NCBI RefSeq assembly: GCF_023898315.1
Contig: NC_064622.1
Span: forward strand, 272,853,503 to 272,917,502
Origin: Schistocerca nitens
Taxonomy: Eukaryota; Arthropoda; Insecta; Orthoptera; Acrididae
Length of the DNA stretch: 64,000 nt
Direction of reading: 5' to 3'
Below, piece by piece: positions 54,791 to 64,000 of this stretch (position 1 is the first letter of the stretch; every line of letters begins with the position of its first letter). Below the pieces are notes generated by a model. The model made no database searches and was not told the DNA's origin. It saw only the letters and a program-made list of their open reading frames with translations. The translations under genes were made by a program, and so were the position numbers.

Positions 54791-55370
54791 CCTGTAACAG
54801 TAGTCTCGTTTCTATACAAATTATGAATAACATTTGCTACGTGTATTTTGTTCCTTCTACCTACAGAATTTGAAGGAGTGTATTCCGATCAAATTTTTCA
54901 AAATCTTTCTGTAAATTTGTAACTGGTATAAACGTATGTTTGCGTTTCTGTAGTCTATTTTGTAAGATAAGTCGTAGCGTCAGTGGTGCCTCAAGTGTTC
55001 CTTCATTTCTCCAGAACCGAAACTGATTGGCCCTGACGTCGTATTCTACGGGTCCCTCCTGTCTTCTCTAAATAATTCGTGTCAATATTTGTCAATCATG
55101 ACTTACTAGTCTCAGTTTGGTTGTACTGATGCCTGCAGGCATTTGAAATCTTTGGAAGTGGGATTATTACATTGATCTTGAAGTCTGGGGTTGTTTCGCC
55201 ACTCTCCTATACGTAGCATACCAGTAGGAGTAGCTTTGTCATTGTTGGTTGTCCCAAGGATCTCCATGATTTTGAGGGAATGTCATCCACTCCAGGTGGA
55301 CTGCTTCTACTGGGTCTTCCAGCGATCTAGCTTGTTTAAGATTTGTAATCTCCATGTATTGTAATGTCAG

Positions 55371-57287
55371 TCACGTATTTTTTAGGTACATGCGGACACT
55401 TTCTACAGCACTGAAGCTGGACTCCGCTGAGACGATTTCGGAGATTGTGTAGTGATATTTTTGGGTATTTTGACACAGAGTCCCATGTTCTCCGATGGCT
55501 CATTAATAACGTAACCTGCAGCGGAAAAATCTTCGTGTAGAATAAAAAAAAACTAACAGAAACAGAGGCTCCAATTACCTGTGCTTTTCATTCACACTGT
55601 CTCCTCTCTCTTTTGCTCCCTGTGCTTCTGTCTCCACCCATCTCATTTTCTCTTTCACTGCCACTGTCTCTTCTCTCTTCCGCCATCACTGTCTCTCTGT
55701 TATTCTCTTTCAACACAACGAAGCGCGAATACGTTCGCATCCCAAATTTTTCGCTGAGAAAGTCGGAATGAGGATTGAGGTACTTCCCTCACTTTACTGT
55801 CAGGCTGTCAGTCTTTTTTTTTAAAAAAAAAAAAAGCTTGTTGCCTTTTTTGTGCTTCGACAGGACATTTCTCAGCTGGTTCCCTTCTTTTTCCTGTTAC
55901 ATCAAGGTGTGCTGCTTAAAAGAAGCGAATTCTGTAGGTCAGTAAAGTTCTGGCGGTCTATTTCCGTACTTCGACACATTTATGTACTTGGACCCATAAG
56001 AACATCAAATAAATACGCAAAATACAAGGTTCAGACAAAATCGTTTGCTTTACATGTTCACTGGACATTTTGCACATCGATCACAGGTGATCGAAAGTGT
56101 CCTGCTCGTTATTTGTGACTTAGAGGAGTAAAATTTTTTTTAGAAATATTTTACTGAATCTGCAGTCTTTCCAGTTTTATAAAATGTTTGGCAGTTCAGC
56201 CATGTTAAGAATCCTTTTAGCCCTTATTTGCCACTGAAGTAGCAGTCTGGGCATTTTGTATAGACAAGTGCCCATTATATAGAGACAGTGCGCCATAAAG
56301 ATTTTTGGTGAAAAAATGCTGACTAAAACTAGATTTTTTTTTTTACCTCAGAACCCTTGCGATGACCGTAGGACTCTTGTTTTCACTGTGTTAGTTAAAG
56401 CTGCATTTACGATTCATACCAGAAATTACGAGCATATTTTGCTTGCATAAGTTTGCGAACTTCGAACTTCTCGATGTCGGTAAAGGATAACTATATCGAA
56501 AAATGTTTCGAAGTTTCCCGAAAATATCATACAGGGTAAAGGTTTGTCATGAACAGAAATAAGTGGCAATCCCCCATACATAATCCGGTTCAACCGATTT
56601 GCTCTTTTTGCCTGGGATAGAGGAGGTGTGTAGTGTTTAAATTTTGACTCTGTGCAGTAGGATAATACAGTATTCCCGTCATGCCGATAGGTGTACAAAT
56701 AGTTGCTATGCCAAGAGCTATCCAAAACATTTGACTCCTTGTGTCTGTGATCAATACGACCCGAGATATGAGGCACTGAAAAATAGCATTCTCCCACGCG
56801 GCTCTTTGGAACATACTGGTACCGTGCACTACTGATTCAGTTTGCTACTTTTCTTAGGAGAAAATACCTTCACAGCCTATAATGTGCAGTCATCAGAAAG
56901 TACAACACGAGACACAGGATCCGGTTTCTCTATGTACAGACGGAAAAGTACTTTTATGTGGTTGCCGTGTCCGCAGGAACAGCTTAACATAGCGTCGTTT
57001 TGTCGCTGTTGCATTACATCCACTGATCCACACGGTAGGTGCGTATCGGCAAGCTCTTCATCAGTAAGCCTATCCAAATTACTGCGTACCACTGTTAACG
57101 TACGGATAGTACTTCCGGAAAAGCAAACGCTAGACATAACTGAGCGGTATTGAATGCATACTACAGACGAGAACCAAACGCGTTTCTTTCGAAAGAAGAG
57201 TCATAGAGCTTTTTATCGGTAGAGTTCCGGTTCGTGAGATATTAACGTTCTTAGTAGTTTTGTGACACTGGCTGGTAACACGATACA
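55371..57287. other. no gene recognised; coding-like minus strand at 56.43-57.14 kb
   Basis: 55590-55730 is a polypyrimidine tract with CTCTCT repeats. A T-run meets an A-run at 55816-55833, forming a perfect hairpin. On the minus strand 56426-57137 has three overlapping open frames (123, 79 and 86 codons) whose sequence, for example RLTDEELADTHLPCGSVDVM, looks non-random, but I recognise no family. It may be part of a decayed repeat. Confidence 0.4.
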
Positions 57288-57298
57288 AACATTGTGAA

Positions 57299-57489
57299 AA
57301 AACAGCTCTAAGCACTATGGGACTTAACCTCTGAGGTCATCAGTCCCATAGACTTTGAACTACTTAAACCTAACTAACCTAAGGACATCACACACATCGA
57401 TGCCCGAGGCAGGATTCGAACCTGCGACCGTAGCAGCAGCGCGGTTCCGGACTGAAGCGCCTAGAACCGCTCGGCCACAGCGGCCGGCC
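57299..57489 (-). mobile_element. SINE-A, antisense
   Basis: Starts in the body (AACAGCTCTAAGCACTATGG), lacking TGGTTCAAATGG, and ends with the CACAGCGGCCGGCC head. Target duplication AACATTGTGAA exact at 57288-57298 and 57490-57500. Confidence 0.94.
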
Positions 57490-57610
57490 AACATTGTGAA
57501 CTGAAGGTACAATGCTGCTGGAAGCTTTTAGTAGACACAGCGTGTTACGAGAACGAGAAAGCTCAGTGAGCTGACGTGGATATTGCGCTCACGCCCAAAT
57601 ACACTCTCCC

Positions 57611-57656
<46 letters not shown>

Positions 57657-57674
57657 GAGAGAGAGGGGGGGGGG
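57611..57674 (+). repeat. (GA)n microsatellite followed by a G-rich tract
   Basis: GATAGAGAGAGA-type repeats at about 57611-57666 pass into a G-run and GGGGCGG. Open frames across this region are translations of the repeat, not genes. Confidence 0.85.
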
Positions 57675-58085
57675 CGGTGTCAGTGCGAGTACAGGGGCGG
57701 GGGGTGGGGGGCTATGTTTGCCCGTCCGGAAGGAAGCGTCGCTCGGCAGCAGGGCTAACAAGTCTGGCTGCTCCAGAAAAGCCAGGCGCTCCCAACGCGC
57801 CGTGGGCGGCAGGCCTGGTGGTGGTCCGCCGTCAGCAGCGGCTGGAGTGCCGTCCGGGTGGCCGGCAGAGAGGCCGCTACCGTTGTGTCAGATCTTCTCA
57901 TACAACGTGTCGAATGAAACTCGAAAAAAATTTCAACTTTCGACCATTTCTTTCGTTGTCCGTATCGGGATGGCCGCCGACTGTCCAAGAGACTACGGCT
58001 TTCCGCCGTTATGTCAAGCTCTACGTGGAGAGCGTCGGACAAGAGTGCCACTTACGGAGCCGGCATATTGCGATTAAAGAATAAA
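57675..58085. other. GC-rich block without recognised gene
   Basis: Markedly GC-rich with CpG dinucleotides (for example CGCGCCGTGGGCGGCAGGCC). Overlapping open frames on both strands (164, 135 and 98 codons) carry no recognisable domain. It could be unannotated exonic or regulatory DNA, but the sequence alone does not decide. Confidence 0.35.
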
Positions 58086-58171
58086 GAACGGTATAAAAAT
58101 GCTAAAAGAAAAATTAATCGATTTCAGCGATAACAATAGCTTTGAACAATAACATGCATCTTCACATCTAC

Positions 58172-58415
58172 TCCGAGCGAGGTGGCGCAGTGGCTAGCAC
58201 ACTGGACTCGCATTCGAGAGGACGACGGTACAATCCCGCGTCCGGCCATCCTGATTTAGGTTTTCCGTGATTTCCCTAAATCGCTCCAGGCAAATGCGAG
58301 GATGGTACCTCTGAAAGGGCACGGCCGACTTCCTTCCCCGTCCTTCCCTAATACGATGAGTTTGATGACCTCGCTGTCTGGTCTCCTCCCCCAAACAATC
58401 AACCAACCACCCAAC
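58172..58415 (+). mobile_element. type C SINE, full length
   Basis: tRNA-like head CCGAGCGAGGTGGCGCAGTG (A box TGGCGCAGTGG) and B-box region GGTACAATCCC (consensus GGTTCAATCCC), then GGCCATCCTGATTTAGG and CTCCCCCAAACAATCAACCA. Target duplication CTTCACATCTAC / CTTCATATCTAC at 58160-58171 and 58416-58427, one mismatch. Confidence 0.92.
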
Positions 58416-58427
58416 CTTCATATCTAC

Positions 58428-58986
58428 AAATAACTCGAACATCAAACATGAGGCTGTTGCAAAGACTGGTATAGGCGGACCAGCAGGAACTTCAGTTCGG
58501 GTTACAAAGAAACGTAATTGTTTTATTTATTCATTTATTTGATTTGATCTGATAAGGGCCATCAGTCCCTCTCTTACATTTGATCTGGATTTCAGACATA
58601 CAGTACCGTTTCTTACACCGTAGTTCCATAAGCAATAACAATTTTAAATGACAATATTATTAAAATGATTTGAGTCTCTATGCAGAAAATGTGAGTAAAT
58701 AATATTGATTATGAACTAATAAAGTTGATCCAACGTAGTGCTCGTACTACTCCTACTGCTGCTGCTGCTGCAACAAATAATAATAATAATAATAATAGTG
58801 GCAGACATATTAAGAATTCACAGGTGTAAAAAATACGTTTTCCGATAGCGAGTCTTGGGGAGGACGATCTGGTGTAAGAAAGATGTACGGGGATAACGAG
58901 TACATACAGAGACAATAGTAGAAATTATTGTTGTTTCAGTAGGTATCTTGTTAAGTGTCATCTGCAGCCAGAGATGTTATTCAGTT
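58428..58986. other. no gene recognised; short microsatellites
   Basis: (CTG)n at about 58752-58770 runs into (AAT)n at about 58776-58797. Nothing else identified before the start of the LINE. Confidence 0.5.
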
Positions 58987-59598
58987 ACCCCCCTGCGGGT
59001 TCGGGGGTTAGAATAGGCCCGCGGTATTCCTGCCTGTCGTAAGAGGCGACTAAAAGGAGTCTCAAATGTTTCGGCCTTATGTGATGGTCCCCTCTCGGGT
59101 TTGACCTCCATCTTTCTAAATTATTCCGAAGAGCGAGCCAATTGGGGAAGGGCGCCTTACATGGTGCACTGTATCCGTCGTGCATTGAGACCTTTAGCCG
59201 GCTTTTTCGTCGTTGCAATGGTGTCCCGCTCGTTTTTCATCTCTTGGGCGAGGATACGTCCCTGGGTGCGATTACCACGCTGCACTCTGCAGTGTTGCTT
59301 TTAACTGCGACGACGACCTAGGACATTTTTGCACCTAAGATCCAGCACGGTAGCCAGTCCGTTGTGGTGGGGCCGCCATGTACCCTGTTGGTTGTAGCCC
59401 CCTGACAACACAGGGATCGCTCTACTGATGCCTGCGCCGTTAACTCCCCACGTATGCCAAGGAGTAGATGCCCATCTCTCTGGGGCATCAGGACTCCCGG
59501 CAATGGCCATCCTGCCAGGTGGCTATTGCTGCGGCTGGGTGGCGCCCGTGGGGAGGGCCCTTGGTCGGAGTAGGTGGCATCAGGGCGGATGACCCGCA

Positions 59599-61072
59599 AT
59601 GAAGCGTGGTACATCATCTCTCGCTGGCGGCCAGCCACCAGCAGTCTCTAAGCGTTCGAGGGCTCATTTTAAAGCTGACGTTTATGACCCCAAATCGTTC
59701 CCATCCCTGGCCACACCATGGGAGGAACGAAAGGCAATGAATGACAGTGACGTGTATTCGCCCAGGTATCTCGTCTGTACCAGAGCTGATGGTGACTCGT
59801 TTCTATCCGTGAAGCCTCAGTTCTTTGTAGAGCATTTAGAGGACAAGTTTGGGGAGGTGGAGGGCTTGTCCAAAATGCGCTCTGGGTCAGTTTTGATAAA
59901 AACGGCATCCTCTGCCCAGTCACGCAGGTTACTTGCTTGTGACAAGTTGGGGGATGTTCACGTTACCATCACCCCACATAAGAGTTTAAATATGGTCCAG
60001 GGTGTTATTTTACATAGGGACCTCCTTTTGCAGTCTGATGACGAGCTGCGCGCCAATTTAGAGCGCCGAGGTGTACATTTCGTCCGACGTGTTCATCGGG
60101 GTCCGAGGGACAATCAGGTAGCTACCGGTGCCTTCATCTTGGCCTTCGAAGGTGATACCTTACCAGAGAAGGTGAAGGTGATGGTCTACCGGTGTGACGT
60201 CAAACCCTATATCCCTCCCCTGATGCGGTGCTTTAAGTGCTGGAAGGTCGGTCACATGTCCTCTCGCTGTACTTCTAGCCTCACATGTCGAGATTGTGGA
60301 CGCCCATCTCATCCCGATACTCCATGTGCTCCGCCTCCCGTCTGTGTCAACTGTGGAGAGCCTCATTCCCCTTGCTCGCCGGACTGCAGTATCTTACAGA
60401 AAGAACGCAAAATCATGGAATATAAGACCCTAGACCAACTGACTTACACTGAGGCTAAGCGGAAATTTGAACGGCTACATCCCGTGCGCATGATGTCATC
60501 TTATGCCTCCACTGTCACTCCTGCTCCTGCTCCTTCAGCTGCAAGATATACAGTCAGCTCTCAGAGTCAGAGGACCTCCACTGCCCCCTTGACGATGGGG
60601 GCCCCTTCTCTCGCTGTTGCTCCCACACCATCTACCTCGGGAGCAGCACCCACTAAACCATCGGGGACACCAGTAAGTCTTCTTCGGCTTCTCTCGCTCG
60701 GAAGGGATCCCTTGGGTCACTCCCTTCCCCGGTTCCTACCAGCGGCACAGCAGACACCACCCGTGGCTGAAGAAGCCACAGGTCGCTGGTCGACGGGCTT
60801 CGCGATCCTCTTCGGTCCCAGAGACTGACTCCAATAAGCCCTCTCAACAATGGCAACCTAAGGAACAGCGAGAGAAAACGACTTTGAAGACCCGTAAGTC
60901 CAAGACACCTGCGGTGGCACCTATTCCACCGCTACCTAAAAGCTCTGCGTCTGAGGATGAGGTGGAGATCCTTGCGTCCGCTGAGGACCTCGATCTCGCC
61001 GATCCCTCAGACGCAATGGATAGCACTTGCACGGGTGCTCCATCGGAGGCGGCAGGTGACCCAGCGGCGTAA
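59599..61072 (+). pseudogene. LINE ORF1 (gag-like, CCHC zinc knuckles), frameshifted
   Basis: ATG 59599 opens 409 codons. Residues about 55-205 form a region typical of ORF1 proteins that bind element RNA (LVCTRADGDSFLSVKP; GSVLIKTASSAQS). Then come three zinc knuckles: C211-x2-C214-x4-H219-x4-C224, C230-x2-C233-x4-H238-x4-C243, and a third starting C249-x2-C252. A Pro/Ser/Thr-rich tail follows. After about 60670 the expected reading passes to another frame (Ser-rich, KSSSASLARKGSLGS) and near 60770 to a third (RRASRSSSVPETD), which is open to TAA 61072 and ends in an acidic stretch (SASEDEVEILASAEDLDLA). So two frameshifts lie in the low-complexity tail. The reading ends 35 bases before ORF2. 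Confidence 0.85.
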
Positions 61073-61107
61073 TCTGCCTTCCCAGTCCCGTCACGCCTTT
61101 CTCCGCA

Positions 61108-64000
61108 ATGGACAATACCATCCTCCAGTGGAACTGCAGCGGTTTCTTCCACCATCTAGCTGAGCTCCGCCAACTTATCAGCCTTCACCCTTTCTTCTGC
61201 ATTGCTCTTCAGGAAACTTGGTTTCCAGCAATGCGAACCCCCGCCCTCCGTGGCTATCGGGGTTATTATAAGAACCGGGCAGCATATGAAAAGAGGGTGT
61301 CTGGTGGCGTCTGCCTCTATGTCCTTCACACTCTGCACAGCGAGTCTGTCTCTCTCCAAACACCTTCTTTAGAGGCTGTCGCTGTTCGGGTGTGGACGCC
61401 ACAGGCTGTTACCGTCTGCAGTCTTTACCTTCCGCCGGATGGTGATGTCTCGCAGCATGTCCTGGCTGCGCTGATAGCCCCATTGGCGCTACCTTTCTTG
61501 CTATTGGGCGACTTCAACGCCCATAACCCTCTGTGGGGTGGGTCAGTGACAACAGGTCGAGGCGCCACCGTTGAGCATTTATTGTCGCAGCTCGATCTCT
61601 CGATTTTAAATGATGGTGCCTTCACACACTTCAGTCAGGCGCATGGCACATACTCCGCCATTGACCTTTCAATCTGTAGCCCTAGCCTCTTACCGTCTGT
61701 CCAATGGTGTGCATGACGACCTTTGTGGTAGTGACCACTTTCCGATCTTTCTGTCACTACCACAGCGTCACTCTTCTGGGCGCCCTAGCAGATGGGCTAT
61801 GAATAAGGCTGACTGGGACTTGTTCTCCTCCACTGCCGCTATTGAGCCTCTCTCTAATGATGACATTGATGCGGTGGTTCAATTGGTCACCACCAGCATC
61901 GTTACTGCCGCCGAGTCTGCCATTCCCCGTTCCTCTGGGTCCCCTCGGCGGCGGACTGTGCCTTGGTGGTCGCCTGAGATCGCTGCAGCGATTAAAGATC
62001 GCCGGCGGGCGCTACAGCGTCACCAGCGACATCCGTGCATTGAACACCTAATCACCTTCAAACGGCTGCGTGCGCGGGCCCGCCGCCTTATCCGCCAAAG
62101 CAAGCAGGAGTGCTGGGAGCGGTATGTGTCCACCATTGGCCTCCATGTCTCTCCATCGCAGGTCTGGGCCAAGATCCGACGCCTCTATGGCTATCGGACC
62201 CCTGTCAGCGTCCCTGCGCTCTCACTGAATGGAGCAGTTTGTACAGACTCTGGCGAAACTGCCAACAGCTTGGCATTTTGCTCTTAGTTCCGCTTCTTCC
62301 AATTACCCATTGGAATTCCGCTCCATTAAAGAGCGGATGGAACGTCGGAGCCTTTCGTTTCGCACCCACCATCCAGAATCTTACAATGCTCCATTCAGTG
62401 AGTGGGAATTTCGCAGTGCCCTAGCCGCTTGCCCTGATACCGCTCCTGGGCCACATGGCATCCACTGTCAGATGCTGAAACACCTTTCAGTGGACTGCCA
62501 GCGGCACCTCCTCGATCTTTACAACCGTCTTTGGGTCGAGGGGGAAGGCATTGTCATCCCCGTTTTGAAACCTGGAAAGAACCCTCTGGAGGTGGACAGC
62601 TACCGTCCCATTAGCCTCACCAACGTTCTTTGCAAGTTGCTTGAACGGATGGTGAGCCGGCGCTTGAATTGGGTACTGGAGTCTCGGGGCCTTCTGGCTC
62701 AATCTCAGGGTGGGTTCCGTAAAGGTCGCTCCGCCACCGACAATCTGGTGAGCCTGGAGTCGGCCATCCGTACTGCCTTTGCCCACCGTCAGCACCTGGT
62801 CGCTGTCTTTTTCGACATGCGGAAGGCGTACGATACGACATGGCGTCATCACATCCTTTCTACGCTTCATGGATGGGGTCTTCGGGGTCCTCTGCCGATT
62901 TTTATCCGCAATTTTCTGTCGTATCGTACCTTCCGCGTGCAAGTCGCGGCCTCGTATAGTTCCTCCTACGTCCAGGAGAACGGTGTGCCACAGGGTTCTG
63001 TTTTAAGTGTCTGCCTGTTTTTAATAGCCATTAACGGGCTCGCTGCGGCCGTGGGAAATTCTGTCTCCGCTTCCCTGTATGCTGACGACTTCTGCCTTTA
63101 CTACAGCTCTACTGGCATTGCAGCTGTTGAACGTCAGCTACAGGGCGCTATCCGCAAGGCGCAGTCTTGGGCTGTAGCGCATGGTTTTCAGTTTTCGGCT
63201 GCCAAGACCCGCGTTATGCATTTCTGCCGGCGACGTACTGTCCACCCGGAACCGCGGCTTTATCTTGCCGGCGAACTTCTTTCAGTGGTGGAATCACACA
63301 GGTTTTTTGGGGGTGGTTTTCGATGCCCGGTTGACTTGGCTGCCTCATATCCGGCAGCTTAAACAGGTGTGTTGGCGGCATCTCAACGCTCTGAGATGCT
63401 TGAGCCACACCCGCTGGGGCGCCGACCGATCTACCCCGTTGCGGCTCTACCAGGCGTTAATCCAGTCCCGTCTGGATTATGGGAGCCTGGCTTATGGCTC
63501 AGCATCCCCATCTGCGTTGCGGGTGCTGGACCCAATTCTCCACAGTGGGATACGCCTCGCCACTGGTGCTTTCCGCACCAGCCCTGTGGACAGCATACTA
63601 GTGGAGGCAGGTGTCCCTCCACTGCGGTTAAGACGCCAACAATTACTGGCTGCTTATGCTGCCCATGTTTTTAGCTTGCCCGGGCATCCAAATTACTGTG
63701 TCCTGTTCCCGCAGTCAGTCGTCCATCTGCCAGAACGTCGGCCCCGGTCGGGTTGTCCGATCGCCGTGCGTGTCAAAGAGTTCCTCTCTGGGCTTGGGTT
63801 TTTCCCTGTTCCACCTCCTTTCCGGGCACCTCTGCACACGCCCCCATGGTGTGTGCCTCGCCCTTGCCTTCGGCTCGACTTGGCACAGGGCCCGAAGGAC
63901 TCAGTCCCTCCAGAGGCCTTCCGCCGCCGCTTTTATTCCATCCTGGCCATGTATCAGGGCTCCGGCATTGTTTACACTGACGGTTCGATGGTTGCCGGTC
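61108..64000 (+). pseudogene. LINE ORF2: AP endonuclease, RT, RNase H start; frameshifted
   Basis: ATG 61108 begins with LQWNCSGF, ALQETW and LLGDFNAHNPLWG, and GSDHFPI, the Asn, Glu, Asp and SDH motifs of the AP-type endonuclease that nicks target DNA. RT blocks follow: NPLEVDSYRPISLTNVLCK, QGGFRKGRSATDNL, VAVFFDMRKAYDT, NGVPQGSVLSVCLFLIAIN, and SLYADDFCLYY (catalytic YADD). After a linker (RLYQALIQSRLDYGS, HSGIRLATGAFRTSPV) comes IVYTDGSMVAG, the first catalytic Asp of RNase H, at the window edge. Frameshifts: near 61707, near 62265-62285 and near 63305, the last at a T6/G5 run. Apart from these, catalytic motifs are intact, so decay is limited. Confidence 0.9.

Larger units (their letters stand above)
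52649..55370 (-). pseudogene. RTE-like LINE ORF2, decayed, split by a 1.2-kb insertion
   Basis: Minus-strand reading, upstream part (55.37-54.79 kb): GVDDIPSKIMEILG, then a decayed segment, then QFGFWRNEGTLEAPLTLRLI (finger block QFGFR...GTREAI in relatives), then LQKDFEKFDRNTLLQIL (the FEKAFD block). Downstream part (53.55-52.65 kb): AFVCSVILCGSETWTVHKAD, then RLIGDIVRHKVIANLI, DKILSRIPRLEE and QHRLAWRASYTSLDDD, the C-terminal end of RTE/BovB-type ORF2. It ends in an (ATC)n/(CAA)n tail at about 52650-52735, which also forms a GAT/ATC hairpin. The RT core with the YADD box is lost or decayed between the two parts. Many stops and frameshifts. Confidence 0.8.
58987..64000 (+). mobile_element. 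I-like LINE, 5' two thirds, continues past window
   Basis: Begins at ACCCCCCTGCGGGTTCGGGG, a short self-complementary hairpin, followed by GAATAGGCCCGCGGTATTCC and a 5' UTR of about 600 bases. Then gag-like ORF1, then ORF2 with AP endonuclease, reverse transcriptase and the first strand of RNase H, cut by the window edge. The presence of an intact 5' end and RNase H assigns it to the I superfamily by family knowledge; the clade is not certain. Higher GC than its surroundings. At least five frameshifts show it is no longer active. Confidence 0.88.

Noticed and set aside
57576..57761. Frames across 57.58-57.76 kb rich in Arg/Glu or Ser/Leu
   Set aside because: Translations of the GA microsatellite.

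Overview
The window looks like intergenic or intronic DNA from a large arthropod genome, most probably an orthopteran such as a locust (Schistocerca-like). That assignment is an inference. It rests on the dense tRNA-derived SINE whose consensus runs from a GCCGGC head through a GGTTCGAATCC B box to a CAGAGCCATTTGAACCA end, on the Tc1/mariner, CR1-like, RTE-like and Penelope-like elements around it, and on the absence of any prokaryotic gene layout. I found no host protein gene, no spliced exon I could defend, no rRNA gene and no true tRNA gene. Nearly every coding signal belongs to a transposable element, and almost all are broken.

Layout. 1-13 kb: a Tc1 tail, an almost intact mariner with two stop codons, an RTE-like RT fragment, a Tc1-like element with an open 340-codon transposase whose second catalytic Asp is Val, CR1-like LINE pieces, and a DD41D-type transposase cut by a LINE tail and a SINE. 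13-25 kb: SINEs, a decayed Tc1 element with TA duplications, a jockey-like fragment, a deletion derivative with 158-bp inverted repeats, a hAT-type MITE, and a GC-rich block rich in TAATTA-type sites. 25-28 kb: a truncated Penelope-like element with a GIY-YIG endonuclease and a hammerhead-like core, then a long SINE, each carrying another SINE. 29-38 kb: a 405-bp palindrome, two copies of one Tc1-like family (one with an in-frame 129-bp tandem repeat), a D-to-D transposase with a SINE in it, and a CR1-like LINE split by a solo LTR. 38-47 kb: mostly featureless AT-rich DNA with one Tc1 element. 47-52 kb: CR1-like LINEs lying tail to tail. 52-55 kb: an RTE-like LINE split by a 1.2-kb insertion with its own inverted ends. 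59-64 kb: the 5' two thirds of an I-like LINE (CCHC gag, AP endonuclease, RT, start of RNase H), running off the window.

The elements do not work together as a system. They form layers. SINEs (17 copies of the main family, several with perfect 10-14 bp target duplications) are the youngest layer, landing in DNA transposons, LINEs, a Penelope-like element and another SINE. Autonomous LINEs are the presumed source of SINE-mobilising activity, but no intact one lies here. Coordinates of element ends are best where inverted repeats and duplications could be matched by eye; ends of decayed LINE fragments are approximate.
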